This document shows positions 10,087-18,384 of a stretch of DNA of 64,000 bases, piece by piece. Every line of letters starts with the position of its first letter. Positions within the stretch are counted from its first letter, which is position 1. A model generated the notes under the pieces. It had not been told where the DNA came from, made no database searches, and was given only the letters and a program-made list of their open reading frames with translations. The stretch is from DUQX01 sp050948825 (GTDB lineage Bacteria > Bacillota > Dethiobacteria > DTU022 > UBA8154). The stretch lies in assembly GCA_050948825.1 (NCBI GenBank), contig JBMNEO010000003.1, positions 62,001 to 126,000 of the forward strand, read 5' to 3'. A program made the position numbers and the translations under genes.

Positions 10087-10124
10087 ATATTTTCCTCCCC
10101 CGGAATATAAGGGGAGGAAAATAT
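10087..10124 (-). terminator. Hairpin terminator after rplL
   Basis: A perfect 14-base inverted repeat: arms 10087-10100 and 10111-10124, ATATTTTCCTCCCC and its complement, with a 10-base loop. In the rplL transcript it is followed by TTATTTTG. It lies 35 bases past the rplL stop. It probably works as a partial terminator setting the rplJL to rpoBC ratio. Confidence 0.75.
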
Positions 10125-10158
10125 ATTATACAACAAACATAACAAGCGCTTTCCTAAG

Positions 10159-10536
10159 CTATTTCAGCTCAACGCTTGCACCTGCTTCTTCCAACTTGCC
10201 TTTAACAGCCTCTGCTTCTTCCTTACTCACTTTTTCTTTGACTGCATTCGGAGCCTCGTCAACCAGGGCTTTAGCTTCTTTTAAACCAAGGCCGGTTAGT
10301 TCCCGAACGACCTTGATCACCTGGATCTTCTTTTCACCTGCTGCAGTTAATACAACATCGAATTCTGTTTGTTCCTCTGCAGGAGCTTCATCAGCAGCCG
10401 GAGCGCCGGGCGCCGCCATGGCTACAGGTGCCGCTGCACTAACGCCAAACTCCTCTTCAAAAACCTTAACTAATTCTGCAAGTTCTAAAACGGTCATCCC
10501 TTTTACTATTTCCAACACTTCTTGAACTTTGGACAT
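10159..10536 (-). CDS. rplL: 50S ribosomal protein L7/L12
   Basis: 125-residue stalk protein that recruits translational GTPases. The start ATG (10536) follows AAGGAGG and gives MSKVQEVLEIVKGM. The N-terminal dimerisation helix is followed by an Ala/Pro-rich hinge (AAAPVAMAAPGAPAA) and the C-terminal domain (KIQVIKVVRELTGLGLKEAK). A longer frame upstream belongs to the rplJ-rplL gap and is not translated. It is 37 bases after rplJ. Confidence 0.97.
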   Translation of the reverse strand: MSKVQEVLEIVKGMTVLELAELVKVFEEEFGVSAAAPVAMAAPGAPAADEAPAEEQTEFDVVLTAAGEKKIQVIKVVRELTGLGLKEAKALVDEAPNAVKEKVSKEEAEAVKGKLEEAGASVELK

Positions 10537-10573
10537 TATTTTTCCTCCTTCAAAAGATATATAATTTTTAATA

Positions 10574-11098
10574 TCAGGCGTTTTCCTTCTTTTCCCTAAC
10601 AGCGTTGAGAACATAAACCAGATTGCGAATATTTCCCTGCAGGACACTCAGGAAACCTCTAAGCGGTGCCTGGAAACAGCCCAGGGTCTTGCCCAGCAGC
10701 ACTTCCTTGCTTGGGAGTTCCGATATGCGCCGCAGGTCGCTTTCTCCAAGAACATTCCCTTCCAGAGCACCCGCTTTTATAGATAGATGGTCGTTTTCTT
10801 TAGCAAATTTAACCAGCAGTTTGACGGGCATAACAGGTTCACCGGAACCATAAGCAATAGCAGTCGGGCCTTCCAGGTGAGGCTCAAGGTTATCAAGACC
10901 CACTTCTTTCACCGCAAGCCGGGTAAGGGTATTTTTAACCACCTTATATTGAACCCCTTCCTCTTTCAAAATGCGGCGCAGGTTGCTTAGTTGTGCCACC
11001 GTTAAGCCCCTGTAGTCAGTCAATACTATAATATTTGAGTTACGGAGATCTTTTTTGATCGCCTCAACCTTCTTTTCTTTCTCTTTGCGATTAGCCAA
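10574..11098 (-). CDS. rplJ: 50S ribosomal protein L10
   Basis: 174-residue base of the L7/L12 stalk. I choose TTG at 11098 (MANRKEKEKKVEAIKK), which sits six bases after AAGGGGGTG. A GTG at 11107 is in frame but lies inside that ribosome site. Conserved features include VLTDYRGLTVAQLSNLRR and VVKNTLTRLA. The C-terminal helix that binds L7/L12 ends LVYVLNAVREKKENA. It follows the L10 leader and probably represses its own synthesis through it. Confidence 0.95.
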   Translation of the reverse strand: MANRKEKEKKVEAIKKDLRNSNIIVLTDYRGLTVAQLSNLRRILKEEGVQYKVVKNTLTRLAVKEVGLDNLEPHLEGPTAIAYGSGEPVMPVKLLVKFAKENDHLSIKAGALEGNVLGESDLRRISELPSKEVLLGKTLGCFQAPLRGFLSVLQGNIRNLVYVLNAVREKKENA

Positions 11099-11126
11099 GT
11101 ATTTCACCCCCTTGCTTAAATTGCTA

Positions 11127-11270
11127 AGAAAATAAACAAACCTTCCCGCAGGTTACAGGAAGGCTTAATCTCTCAAAAAAAGATTTCAAAAAAGCCCCTT
11201 ATTACCTCGGCAGGCGGCCATGGCCTTTAAGTAAAAACACCTGCTTTCTGCGGTAATGATCAGAACACTA
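11127..11270 (-). promoter_or_regulatory. Ribosomal protein L10 leader RNA
   Basis: The roughly 200-base gap between rplA and rplJ carries the recognisable L10 leader pattern on the minus strand: ATTACCGCAGAAAGCAGGTG, then CTTAA, then GCCTGCCGAGGTAATAAGG. The two halves can pair (ATTACC with GGTAAT; GCAGG with CCTGC). A terminator-like stem CCTTCC/GGAAGG (arms 11141-11146 and 11158-11163) followed by a T-rich run lies just upstream of rplJ. In the known family L10 (with L12) binds this leader and lowers expression of rplJL. Confidence 0.85.
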
Positions 11271-11303
11271 TTAAGCTACAAAATAAAATAAAACCATTTA
11301 CAG

Positions 11304-12014
11304 CTAAGCTGATTTGCCTAAAGCTGCAGCTTTTTGGGAATTAATTTTAATCCCCGGGCTCATGGTTGTGCTTATGGAAATACTTCTAAGATACTGGCCT
11401 TTAGCTGCTGCCGGCTTTGCCTTAATCAACGCCTCGATAACGGTAAAAAAGTTTTCCAGCAGTTTTTCTTCAGTAAAGGATATTTTCCCCAGGGGAACAT
11501 GAATATTGCCCGCCTTATCTGTACGATACTCAACCTTTCCGGCTTTGATTTCAGATATTGCACGGCTTACATCAAAAGTAACGGTGCCGGTTTTCGGGTT
11601 GGGCATTAAACCGCGCGGGCCTAAAATACGTCCCAACTTTCCAACCACGCTCATAATATCAGGCGTTGCTACCGCTACATCAAAATCCAACCAGCCACCC
11701 TGGATTTTCTCCGCAAGCTCTTCACCGCCTACAATATCCGCTCCAGCTTCTTCAGCTTCCTTAATCTTCTCCCCTTTGGCGAACACAACCACCTTAAGCT
11801 CTTTGCCTGTTCCGTGGGGCAAAACTACCGCGCCCCTCACCTGCTGGTCAGCATGTTTGGGGTTAACCCCCAGCTTGACCGAAAGCTCCGCAGTTTCATC
11901 AAATGATGCCCCGGCAATTCCCTTTAGCAGTTGAAAGGCCTCCAGGGGCTCATAATAACGGCTGCGATCGATTTTCTTCTTCGCTTCAAGATACTTCTTC
12001 CCGTGCTTTGACAA
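11304..12014 (-). CDS. rplA: 50S ribosomal protein L1
   Basis: 236-residue L1, which forms the mobile L1 stalk on 23S rRNA. The start is TTG 12014, eight bases after AGGAGGT. The family block KLGRILGPRGLMPNPKTGTV is present. The length is normal. It lies 60 bases after rplK, the standard L11-L1 pair. Confidence 0.97.
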   Translation of the reverse strand: MSKHGKKYLEAKKKIDRSRYYEPLEAFQLLKGIAGASFDETAELSVKLGVNPKHADQQVRGAVVLPHGTGKELKVVVFAKGEKIKEAEEAGADIVGGEELAEKIQGGWLDFDVAVATPDIMSVVGKLGRILGPRGLMPNPKTGTVTFDVSRAISEIKAGKVEYRTDKAGNIHVPLGKISFTEEKLLENFFTVIEALIKAKPAAAKGQYLRSISISTTMSPGIKINSQKAAALGKSA

Positions 12015-12074
12015 TGTTTTTTACCTCCTGTGTGGTCCAATCGAAATATAAATTTCTCCCACTCAAATCTGTAA

Positions 12075-12506
12075 TTAACCCTCTACAACGATGCCCATGC
12101 TGCGGGCCGTTCCTTCGATGATTTTTACTGCAGCATCCACATCGAGGGCATTGAGATCTACTAATTTTTGCTCTGCTATTTCCTTGACTTTATCCCTGGA
12201 AATAGTCGCCACTTTTACCTTGTTTGGCTCACCTGACCCCTTCTCAATATTCAGTGCTTTTTTCAAAAGGACGGCTGCAGGAGGGGTTTTTGTTATAAAA
12301 GAAAAGGAACGATCCTCAAAAACAGTGATCTCAACCGGAATAATAAGCCCCGCATCACCCGCCGTTTTTTCATTAAAATCTTTACAAAAAGCCATTATAT
12401 TAACCCCATGCTGCCCCAGCGCAGGCCCTACAGGCGGAGCCGGATTCGCTTTCCCGGCGGGAATTTGTAATTTAATCAAGCCGATTATCTTTTTAGCCTT
12501 AGCCAT
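12075..12506 (-). CDS. rplK: 50S ribosomal protein L11
   Basis: 143-residue L11 of the GTPase-associated centre. It shows the N-terminal signature LQIPAGKANPAPPVGPALGQ and a C-terminal RNA-binding domain ending SMGIVVEG. The start ATG follows GAGGGGAGGTGC. It is 28 bases after nusG. Confidence 0.97.
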   Translation of the reverse strand: MAKAKKIIGLIKLQIPAGKANPAPPVGPALGQHGVNIMAFCKDFNEKTAGDAGLIIPVEITVFEDRSFSFITKTPPAAVLLKKALNIEKGSGEPNKVKVATISRDKVKEIAEQKLVDLNALDVDAAVKIIEGTARSMGIVVEG

Positions 12507-12534
12507 TTTGCACCTCCCCTCTCAATAAAACCTG

Positions 12535-13062
12535 TCACAATTTTTCTACCTGATCAAAATTAAGTTCTACAGGAGTCTCCCTGCCAAACATAGAAACGGT
12601 CAGCTTTAGTTTTCCTCTTTCAGGATGTATTTCTTCAATGGACCCGATAAAATTATTGAAGGGACCGCTAATAACACGTACCTGCTCTTTTAGCACAAAA
12701 CCATGTTTAGGCTTTGCTTCATCCATACCCATTTGTTTTAATATGCTGTTTACCTCGTTTTCACTGAGCGGAATAGGTTTTGAGCCCGGACCTACGAAAC
12801 CGGTAACCCCGGGGGTATTGCGTACCACGAACCAGGAATCATCCTCGATGATCATCTCCACCAGAACGTATCCCGGGAAAACCTTGCGCATGGTGGTTTT
12901 TTTCTGCCCATTTTTTATCTCCATTTCTTTTTCCATAGGCACTAAAACCCTGAAAATTTTATCCTGCATTTCCATGGATTCCACACGCTTGTCAAGGTTT
13001 GTTTTCACTTTATTTTCATAACCCGCGTAGGTATGAATAACATACCATTTTTTTTCACCCAT
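12535..13062 (-). CDS. nusG: Transcription termination/antitermination factor NusG
   Basis: 175-residue NusG: NGN domain (WYVIHTYAGYENKVK, FPGYVLVEM, NTPGVTGFVG) followed by a KOW domain (VRVISGPFNNFIGSI) at about residues 120-175. The start is ATG 13062. There is no normal ribosome site in front of it. Instead the mRNA reads CTTCCTCCTTTT, an anti-Shine-Dalgarno sequence, with a strong AGGAGG 33 bases upstream (see the leader entry). It is followed by rplK. Confidence 0.96.
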   Translation of the reverse strand: MGEKKWYVIHTYAGYENKVKTNLDKRVESMEMQDKIFRVLVPMEKEMEIKNGQKKTTMRKVFPGYVLVEMIIEDDSWFVVRNTPGVTGFVGPGSKPIPLSENEVNSILKQMGMDEAKPKHGFVLKEQVRVISGPFNNFIGSIEEIHPERGKLKLTVSMFGRETPVELNFDQVEKL

Positions 13063-13101
13063 AAAAGGAGGAAGCCAACTCTGCTTCCCACTACTCCTCC
13101 T
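13063..13101 (-). promoter_or_regulatory. Possible translational control hairpin before nusG
   Basis: In the mRNA, AGGAGG (13101..13096) can pair with CCTCCT (13071..13066) next to the nusG ATG. A competing inner stem GGAAGC/GCTTCC (13088..13083 with 13075..13070, seven-base loop) would instead free AGGAGG and bring it nearer the start. The pairings are read directly; a regulatory role is inference. Confidence 0.4.
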
Positions 13102-13189
13102 AACTAAAAAATATTCTTTGCTGATTAGAAGAGAATTATCTGCAAGAATCAAAATAAATATCGTCATTAAAAAGCGAGGTATGCGGCAA

Positions 13190-13381
13190 TTATCCAATAA
13201 TAAGCCTCAATATTGCAGTAAGTCCACTATCAAGTATCCAGAAAAATACACCGATTATTAGAATAACAATAATTACAATACCGGTAAAAAGCAACAATTC
13301 CCGTCTGGAGGGCCAGTTTACTTTTTTCAGTTCTATTCTTACTTCGTGAAAGAACCGCTGTACCTTTTTCACGTAAGACAT
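13190..13381 (-). CDS. secE: Preprotein translocase subunit SecE
   Basis: 63-residue single-span SecE. The amphipathic N-terminal helix (VQRFFHEVRIELKKVNWPSR) carries the conserved KKVxWPSR motif. It is followed by one membrane helix (FTGIVIIVILIIGVFFWIL). ATG at 13381 is chosen because it lies eight bases after AAGGAG; a TTG six bases upstream is closer to the site. It partners SecY in the Sec channel. The rpmG-secE-nusG order is standard. Confidence 0.95.
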   Translation of the reverse strand: MSYVKKVQRFFHEVRIELKKVNWPSRRELLLFTGIVIIVILIIGVFFWILDSGLTAILRLIIG

Positions 13382-13441
13382 GATCAATTCTCCTTAAAAA
13401 ACGAATTAACTCTCTGATTTTATTATTCTTTGCCCAGCCAG

Positions 13442-13591
13442 TTACTTTGTCTCTTTATGAAGGGTATGGGTATTGCAGCTTGGACAATATTTTTTCAATT
13501 CAATGCGGTCGGGGTTTGTCTTTTTATTTTTGGTTGTAGAATAATTTCTATTTTTACAATCGTTGCAAGCCAGTGTTACTTTCACACGCAT
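13442..13591 (-). CDS. rpmG: 50S ribosomal protein L33
   Basis: 49-residue L33: MRVKVTLACNDCKNRNYSTT, then KYCPSCNTHTLHKETK. It keeps both CxxC pairs (CNDC and CPSC), so this is the zinc-binding form. The start ATG (13591) follows AAGGAG. It is preceded by the promoter at 13634-13662 and followed after 60 bases by secE. Confidence 0.95.
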   Translation of the reverse strand: MRVKVTLACNDCKNRNYSTTKNKKTNPDRIELKKYCPSCNTHTLHKETK

Positions 13592-13633
13592 ATTAAAAAG
13601 CACTCCTTTTTCCTCATTATCGCCACGAAATTC

Positions 13634-13662
13634 AATTTACCACAGTTTACTGATAATGTCAA
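13634..13662 (-). promoter_or_regulatory. Promoter for rpmG-secE-nusG-rplKA
   Basis: TTGACA (13662..13657), a 17-base spacer and TAAATT (13639..13634) on the minus strand, about 45 bases before the rpmG start. No other convincing promoter is seen before rplK, so this likely drives the secE-nusG-L11-L1 unit. Confidence 0.8.
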
Positions 13663-13831
13663 CATAAACAAACGATGCAAGGGTTATGACTATTTGCAGC
13701 TTGTTAGAGGTATTAAAATCTATAAATTAATTAAAAAGTGTAATAAAATGCGGTAAAATTTTATTCTAACCGTTACAAAAAACTTTATACCTCGTAATAT
13801 GAAATGCAGCTGATTCTATTTCATATTGTAA

Positions 13832-13858
13832 GAAACCGGAGTCCTGTCCTCCGGTTTC
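13832..13858 (-). terminator. Probable terminator hairpin after tuf
   Basis: A 10-base perfect stem, GAAACCGGAG (13832-13841) and CTCCGGTTTC (13849-13858), with a seven-base loop. It lies about 150 bases past tuf. The tract after it in the tuf transcript (TTACAATATG) is only mildly T-rich, so termination may be partial. The rest of the 13,663-14,010 gap shows no gene. Confidence 0.6.
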
Positions 13859-14010
13859 GTTTCTAAAGAATATTTATTAACCTATATTATTATATTCAAA
13901 TAACAACTTTTATTCAAAGCCTATGGCAATCTATACCCGCCCTGGGGGCAGCAACCTCTTACTTCATCGCGCCTTCCATAATAATGCTTCCCGGGAGTAG
14001 CTCTTTTTAT

Positions 14011-15213
14011 TTATTCAATAATCGAGGTAACCACGCCTGCTCCCACAGTACGGCCGCCTTCGCGAATTGCAAACCGAAGACCCTCTTCAATCGCTATGGG
14101 GGTAATCAGTTCTATAACCATGTTTACGTTGTCCCCCGGCATCACCATCTCCACTCCCTCAGGAAGGGTTATGGAGCCGGTTACGTCGGTCGTCCGGAAG
14201 TAAAACTGGGGACGATAACCCGGGAAAAACGGCGTATGACGACCACCCTCTTCTTTCTTCAATACATATACCTCACCGTTATACTTGATGTGCGGGTTGA
14301 TACTCCCCGGCTTGGCCAGTACCTGACCACGTTCTATTTCGTCACGGTCTATGCCTCGTAGCAGGACACCCACATTGTCGCCCGCTTCCGCTTCAGTCAT
14401 GGTCTTGCGAAACATCTCCACACCCGTCGCTACTGTCTTGCGCGGACGTTCGCTAAAACCAACAATCTCTACTTCATCTCCCATTTTTATTACCCCACGC
14501 TCTACACGACCGGTGGCTACCGTTCCACGACCGGTGATGGTAAATACGTCTTCAACAGGCATTAGGAAGGGTTTATCCCGATCACGCTCCGGTGTGGGAA
14601 TGTAGGAATCTATGGCATCCATTAGTTCCCAGACTACTTTGCAGTTCTCACATTCTCTCTTGCCACAGCCGCATTCCATAGCTTTTAACGCAGAACCGGT
14701 TATTACAGGTATTTCATCACCAGGGAATTCATAGTCGCTCAGCAGTTCGCGAACTTCCATCTCCACCAGTTCCAATAGCTCGGGATCGTCTACCTGGTCG
14801 GCTTTGTTTAAAAATACTACGATGTAGGGAACCTGTACCTGGCGGGATAATACAATGTGTTCCCTGGTCTGCGGCATCGGACCATCTGCTGCCGATACCA
14901 CTAATATGGCTCCGTCCATCTGCGCCGCTCCGGTGATCATGTTCTTGACATAGTCAGCGTGACCAGGACAGTCCACATGCGCATAGTGACGGTTATCAGT
15001 CTCGTACTCCACGTGCGCCGTCGCTATGGTTATCCCACGCTCCCGCTCCTCCGGAGCCTTGTCAATTTGGTCAAAATCAGTCCGCTCAGCATAACCCTGA
15101 CTGGCCAAACAATAGGTGATCGCTGAAGTCAATGTCGTCTTGCCATGGTCTACGTGCCCTATCGTTCCTACGTTAACGTGAGGCTTGGTCCTCTCAAATT
15201 TTTTCTTGGCCAT
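14011..15213 (-). CDS. tuf: Elongation factor Tu
   Basis: 400-residue EF-Tu, which delivers aminoacyl-tRNA to the ribosome. The P-loop is GHVDHGKT, followed by DCPGHADYVKNM and NKAD. The effector loop and domains 2 and 3 are complete. Just after the SALK motif there is a short insert with Cys at 181, 183, 188 and 191 (CGCGKRECENC), a possible small metal site that I recall from other Clostridia. The start ATG follows AGGAGG. It is transcribed behind three tRNA genes. Confidence 0.98.
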   Translation of the reverse strand: MAKKKFERTKPHVNVGTIGHVDHGKTTLTSAITYCLASQGYAERTDFDQIDKAPEERERGITIATAHVEYETDNRHYAHVDCPGHADYVKNMITGAAQMDGAILVVSAADGPMPQTREHIVLSRQVQVPYIVVFLNKADQVDDPELLELVEMEVRELLSDYEFPGDEIPVITGSALKAMECGCGKRECENCKVVWELMDAIDSYIPTPERDRDKPFLMPVEDVFTITGRGTVATGRVERGVIKMGDEVEIVGFSERPRKTVATGVEMFRKTMTEAEAGDNVGVLLRGIDRDEIERGQVLAKPGSINPHIKYNGEVYVLKKEEGGRHTPFFPGYRPQFYFRTTDVTGSITLPEGVEMVMPGDNVNMVIELITPIAIEEGLRFAIREGGRTVGAGVVTSIIE

Positions 15214-15325
15214 ATTTTAGACTCCTCCTTTGTCCAAATGAATACTGCACAAACACCTGTTTTTAATAGTATAAAAAATTTTAATAGTGGATATTAAAAA
15301 AAACAATCCCATAAAAAAATAAAAT

Positions 15326-15402
15326 TGGTAGCGGCGCAGGGATTCGAACCCCGGACACTACGGGTATGAACCGTATGCTCTAACCATCTGAGCTACGCCG
15401 CC
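15326..15402 (-). tRNA. tRNA-Met(CAT), elongator
   Basis: 77 bases including encoded CCA. The acceptor stem GGCGGCG pairs with CGCCGCT. The anticodon arm is TACGG-TTCATAC-CCGTA (anticodon CAT). The T arm contains GGTTCGAAT. It lacks the initiator's unpaired first base and G-C run, so it is read as elongator Met; a tRNA-Ile(CAU) is the alternative. Confidence 0.95.
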
Positions 15403-15403
15403 A

Positions 15404-15479
15404 TGGAGCTCACGACCGGAATCGAACCGGTGACCTTATCCTTACCAAGGATACGCTCTGCCGACTGAGCTACGTGAGC
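15404..15479 (-). tRNA. tRNA-Thr(GGT)
   Basis: 76 bases with CCA encoded. The acceptor GCTCACG pairs with CGTGAGC. The anticodon arm is TATCC-TTGGTAA-GGATA (GGT). The T loop is GGTTCGATTCC. It is separated from tRNA-Met by one base. Confidence 0.96.
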
Positions 15480-15547
15480 AACTAAGTTATCCAATAATCC
15501 TATCTTTTTATAGAATAATATATAAAAAATTACTTTATATTTAAATT

Positions 15548-15625
<78 letters not shown>

Positions 15626-15748
15626 TTGTTTTTCAAGCTGCAAGCTTTTAATAGAATATTATTACCTAACCGGAATTAAATTATTATATTAATAGAACAA
15701 CATATCATCATTTCAGCTATTTCAGCGCTGCTACCACATGCAAGAGTA

Positions 15749-15777
15749 ATTTTAGCACCAATCGAATTGTTTGTCAA
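15749..15777 (-). promoter_or_regulatory. Promoter for the tRNA-tuf unit
   Basis: TTGACA (15777..15772), a 17-base spacer and TAAAAT (15754..15749) on the minus strand, about 120 bases before tRNA-fMet. It is a near-consensus promoter suited to a highly expressed unit. Confidence 0.85.
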
Positions 15778-15797
15778 GAGAAACAAAAAGATTGAGT

Positions 15798-15889
15798 GTT
15801 TAATCTGTGATAATGTCACCTTGTTAATTATCTGGGCAAAATGTCACTTATGAGAGGCAAGGTGTTAATGTCACAGGAACAGATTAAAC
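15798..15889. repeat. 92-bp imperfect inverted repeat with three AATGTCAC copies
   Basis: Perfect 11-base ends GTTTAATCTGT (15798-15808) and ACAGATTAAAC (15879-15889). Inside, CACCTTG and CAAGGTG form a second inverted pair. AATGTCAC occurs three times (15812, 15840 and 15867), spaced 28 and 27 bases. This resembles a miniature element or the end of an insertion sequence with multiple terminal repeats. There is no transposase. It sits exactly between the core block and the catabolic module. Confidence 0.6.
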
Positions 15890-15909
15890 GGTATGGGGTT
15901 AACATTGTC

Positions 15910-17112
15910 CTATCTTGACCTCAACTGCTCAAAAAACGGTTCCAGCTCAGCCCTTACCTGTGACTCGGAAAAGAACCGCAAATCGGACATGTCTGCCTCG
16001 AAAACCGCGCCCGGAAGTCCGGTTAGCTTGCTAATAATATTGCGCTTATCATACAGCCCAAAGGCGTTAGGTTTGCAGCTGCGGTTGGAAAACAGAACAA
16101 ATCCGTCACAATTATATTTCTTCATAAAATTGATTTTAAGCTGCACGCGATAATCAAAGCAGCGGTTTACAAATTCCCCCATATAGTTTTCTGCTAAGCT
16201 TTCTAAAGGCCTATCCAAATCAAAAGAGTACGCCCAGGAATGTGTATATTGCGAAACTGCCACCAGAGCATGATGTTCGGCAAAAAAATCTGAAAACCAG
16301 CGTAACTTTGGCCACAGAGGAATATGATCAAAGTATACTTTATAGCGTTCTTCAGGTATGGCTGTAATCCCTTCTTTAATTCTTTCATCAACTTCTTCCT
16401 TTAGTGCCCGGTAATAGTTTACGGCTTCCTCTGTACCTCTCCAGGTCACAATAGGAGCCATATGAAAACTGGCATCAAAAAAGCCAAACGGGGCTGGCTT
16501 TAACATAGCTGTATCCAGGATCTCGTTCCACAGGCGGCAGGCTTCTTTGGATAGACGCAGGACTTCTTTTAAGCGGTCATAATCAAACGGCCTGCCGGTA
16601 AATTCTTCCAGAAAAGAGATTAATTCCTTCAACTGTGCGAGAAAATACTGTTCACTAAGTTTATCAAATTCGTGACCCATTTGAGGTGAATCAAGGAGAA
16701 AATAGGGAGCGTTGTAAAAGCGGCTGGCCACTTCGAACCATTTGGAGAGGCTGCCACACTGCGTATTACAACAAAACAACAGGTCGGGTTTGACTATTTC
16801 ACCAACTGGATGTTCTTCAGCATAAGCATCTCCAATTCCGCAGCGGGCATAACCACAGAGGTCTTGGGCATAACCCCGGGCTTCGGCTGCCATGGATAGC
16901 TTATCGGCTACTTTCCTGGCGGCAGCAAGGGCGCCAAAGTTTTCCGGATAATAAGGGAACAACCCGGCAGCATAAATAATCTCCACCGGAGCAACGGCTG
17001 TAATCCACACTACGGGAATACCCTTTTCCCGGGCTTCTTTTCCCTCCTGATAGTATTTGGCCATGAGTTCTTTCATATAAGCTGCTGTTTTAAATGTCTT
17101 TCGCTTAGTCAT
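15910..17112 (-). CDS. 2-hydroxyacyl-CoA dehydratase family subunit (HgdB/FldB-like)
   Basis: 400-residue member of the 2-hydroxyacyl-CoA dehydratase / benzoyl-CoA reductase family. Pairs of such subunits each hold a [4Fe-4S] cluster and remove water from (R)-2-hydroxyacyl-CoA by a ketyl radical route. Likely cluster or active Cys are in LCGYARC, FCCNTQC and SNRSCKPNAFG; the family end motif FEADMSDLRF is present. Its start abuts the stop of the next subunit (TAAATG), so the two are surely co-translated as a heterodimer. Substrate unknown. The ATP-dependent activator needed by the family is not in this operon. Confidence 0.88.
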   Translation of the reverse strand: MTKRKTFKTAAYMKELMAKYYQEGKEAREKGIPVVWITAVAPVEIIYAAGLFPYYPENFGALAAARKVADKLSMAAEARGYAQDLCGYARCGIGDAYAEEHPVGEIVKPDLLFCCNTQCGSLSKWFEVASRFYNAPYFLLDSPQMGHEFDKLSEQYFLAQLKELISFLEEFTGRPFDYDRLKEVLRLSKEACRLWNEILDTAMLKPAPFGFFDASFHMAPIVTWRGTEEAVNYYRALKEEVDERIKEGITAIPEERYKVYFDHIPLWPKLRWFSDFFAEHHALVAVSQYTHSWAYSFDLDRPLESLAENYMGEFVNRCFDYRVQLKINFMKKYNCDGFVLFSNRSCKPNAFGLYDKRNIISKLTGLPGAVFEADMSDLRFFSESQVRAELEPFFEQLRSR

Positions 17113-18249
17113 TTATTTCCCCCCTACTAATTCAAGAAATGCCTGAACCCTGGTAAGTATTTGCCCCAATGAAGTTATCCCGAACTCCGTTTCAATGCGT
17201 ATAGATGGAATACCGGCTTTCTCCAGCGCTTGAGCGTTGTCGTAGTAATCATAATTTTCCGGCTCACAATGCTTGAGGTGCAGGAATATTACGCCACGGG
17301 CCTTTTTTTCCACCGCCATTTTGGAGAGAAAAAATCTCCTGGGATTCCGTGCCAGATCATATCCGGCAAAGGGTATCCTGTTTAATTGCCGATCGGCAAG
17401 GGCTTCCAGAGGGTCAACATCTTCCTTCACATCACCGTCAATATAACGGAAACCGTTTTGCAGATCGTCTCCTACAATTACTCCCCCGCCTTCATCCAAA
17501 TAATCTAGGAGCTCAAACGGTTCCAGTAATGTTCCAGAAATAATCAACGGAATATGATCATTTCCGGAGGGGCTTGTTTCCCCTTCCAGAGCCTTTAGCA
17601 ATTTCGTCAGCAACCCATTTACTTTTTCTCTGGGTATTAGCATGGAGCCTTTGATCAGAGTATACAGCACTTTGGTGCTTAAAATTTCAGGATTTTGCTC
17701 GTTGATAAGATAGAGTTTGCGCAGTAAAGACCTGTTATTATTGTATAGCTTAATACTATTTCGCAACTCTTCGGTAGAAATGTGCGCTCCTCGATAAATT
17801 TCCAGTTGTTCTTTAAGTTGAGCGAGTTCACCGATAAGGTATTCCCTGGCACTGGGCCGGTTAACCTGCCGCGGCAGCCGGAAATTCTGTAAAAATGGAA
17901 GAGGACTGGCATGCTGCCAGATGCCCAGGACCATACGTGTGGTATCACAGGATTGCGGTATTATCAGCCCGTCAAGGAAATCCAGTTTTCTTTCCAGCGC
18001 CAGAGCAAGGCTGCTGCGTACATAAGAGCAAGCCCAGTTCTGCAAGTGAGCAATGGCACTGTCCAACCGGTTCTGGCCTCCACAAATGCCATAAGGTAAG
18101 AAGCCCGCGGCGTGGATTAATTCCTCCGGAACATCTGTGAGTAGGAAGCCAATAATTTTGCCTTTCCTTTCCTCTTTCCACTGCCGGGCCTGCCAGCCCG
18201 GGTTCTCAGCTACCTTTTGAAAAAGTCCGATTATTTCTGCTTTGTCCAA
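17113..18249 (-). CDS. 2-hydroxyacyl-CoA dehydratase family subunit (HgdB/FldC-like)
   Basis: 378-residue partner subunit. The start is TTG 18249 (MDKAEIIGLFQKVAEN), eight bases after AAAGGAG; 25 extra in-frame residues upstream do not look like the family. Cys candidates are ACSYVRSSLA, IIPQSCDTTRM and LKHCEPENYDYY. It equals in length the 378-residue subunit at 55665-56801, to which it is clearly paralogous. It is the third gene of the CoA ligase-MFS-dehydratase operon. The substrate cannot be read; aryl-lactyl-CoA is one candidate from the neighbours. Confidence 0.87.
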   Translation of the reverse strand: MDKAEIIGLFQKVAENPGWQARQWKEERKGKIIGFLLTDVPEELIHAAGFLPYGICGGQNRLDSAIAHLQNWACSYVRSSLALALERKLDFLDGLIIPQSCDTTRMVLGIWQHASPLPFLQNFRLPRQVNRPSAREYLIGELAQLKEQLEIYRGAHISTEELRNSIKLYNNNRSLLRKLYLINEQNPEILSTKVLYTLIKGSMLIPREKVNGLLTKLLKALEGETSPSGNDHIPLIISGTLLEPFELLDYLDEGGGVIVGDDLQNGFRYIDGDVKEDVDPLEALADRQLNRIPFAGYDLARNPRRFFLSKMAVEKKARGVIFLHLKHCEPENYDYYDNAQALEKAGIPSIRIETEFGITSLGQILTRVQAFLELVGGK

Positions 18250-18384
18250 CTGATTCTCTCCTTTCTGGAGGTAATAATGTGTGCGTTTTCGTTTAACAAT
18301 CATTTTAACATCTGCCAGCCTCAAATCCCGGAGCCCGGATCTATATGAATCACAGGTTCACTTTTTAATCTTCGTGTATAAGTT

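Noticed and set aside
10004..10525. 173-codon plus-strand frame rich in Ser and Ala
   Set aside because: Antisense to the Ala-rich rplL; the composition is the mirror of that gene.
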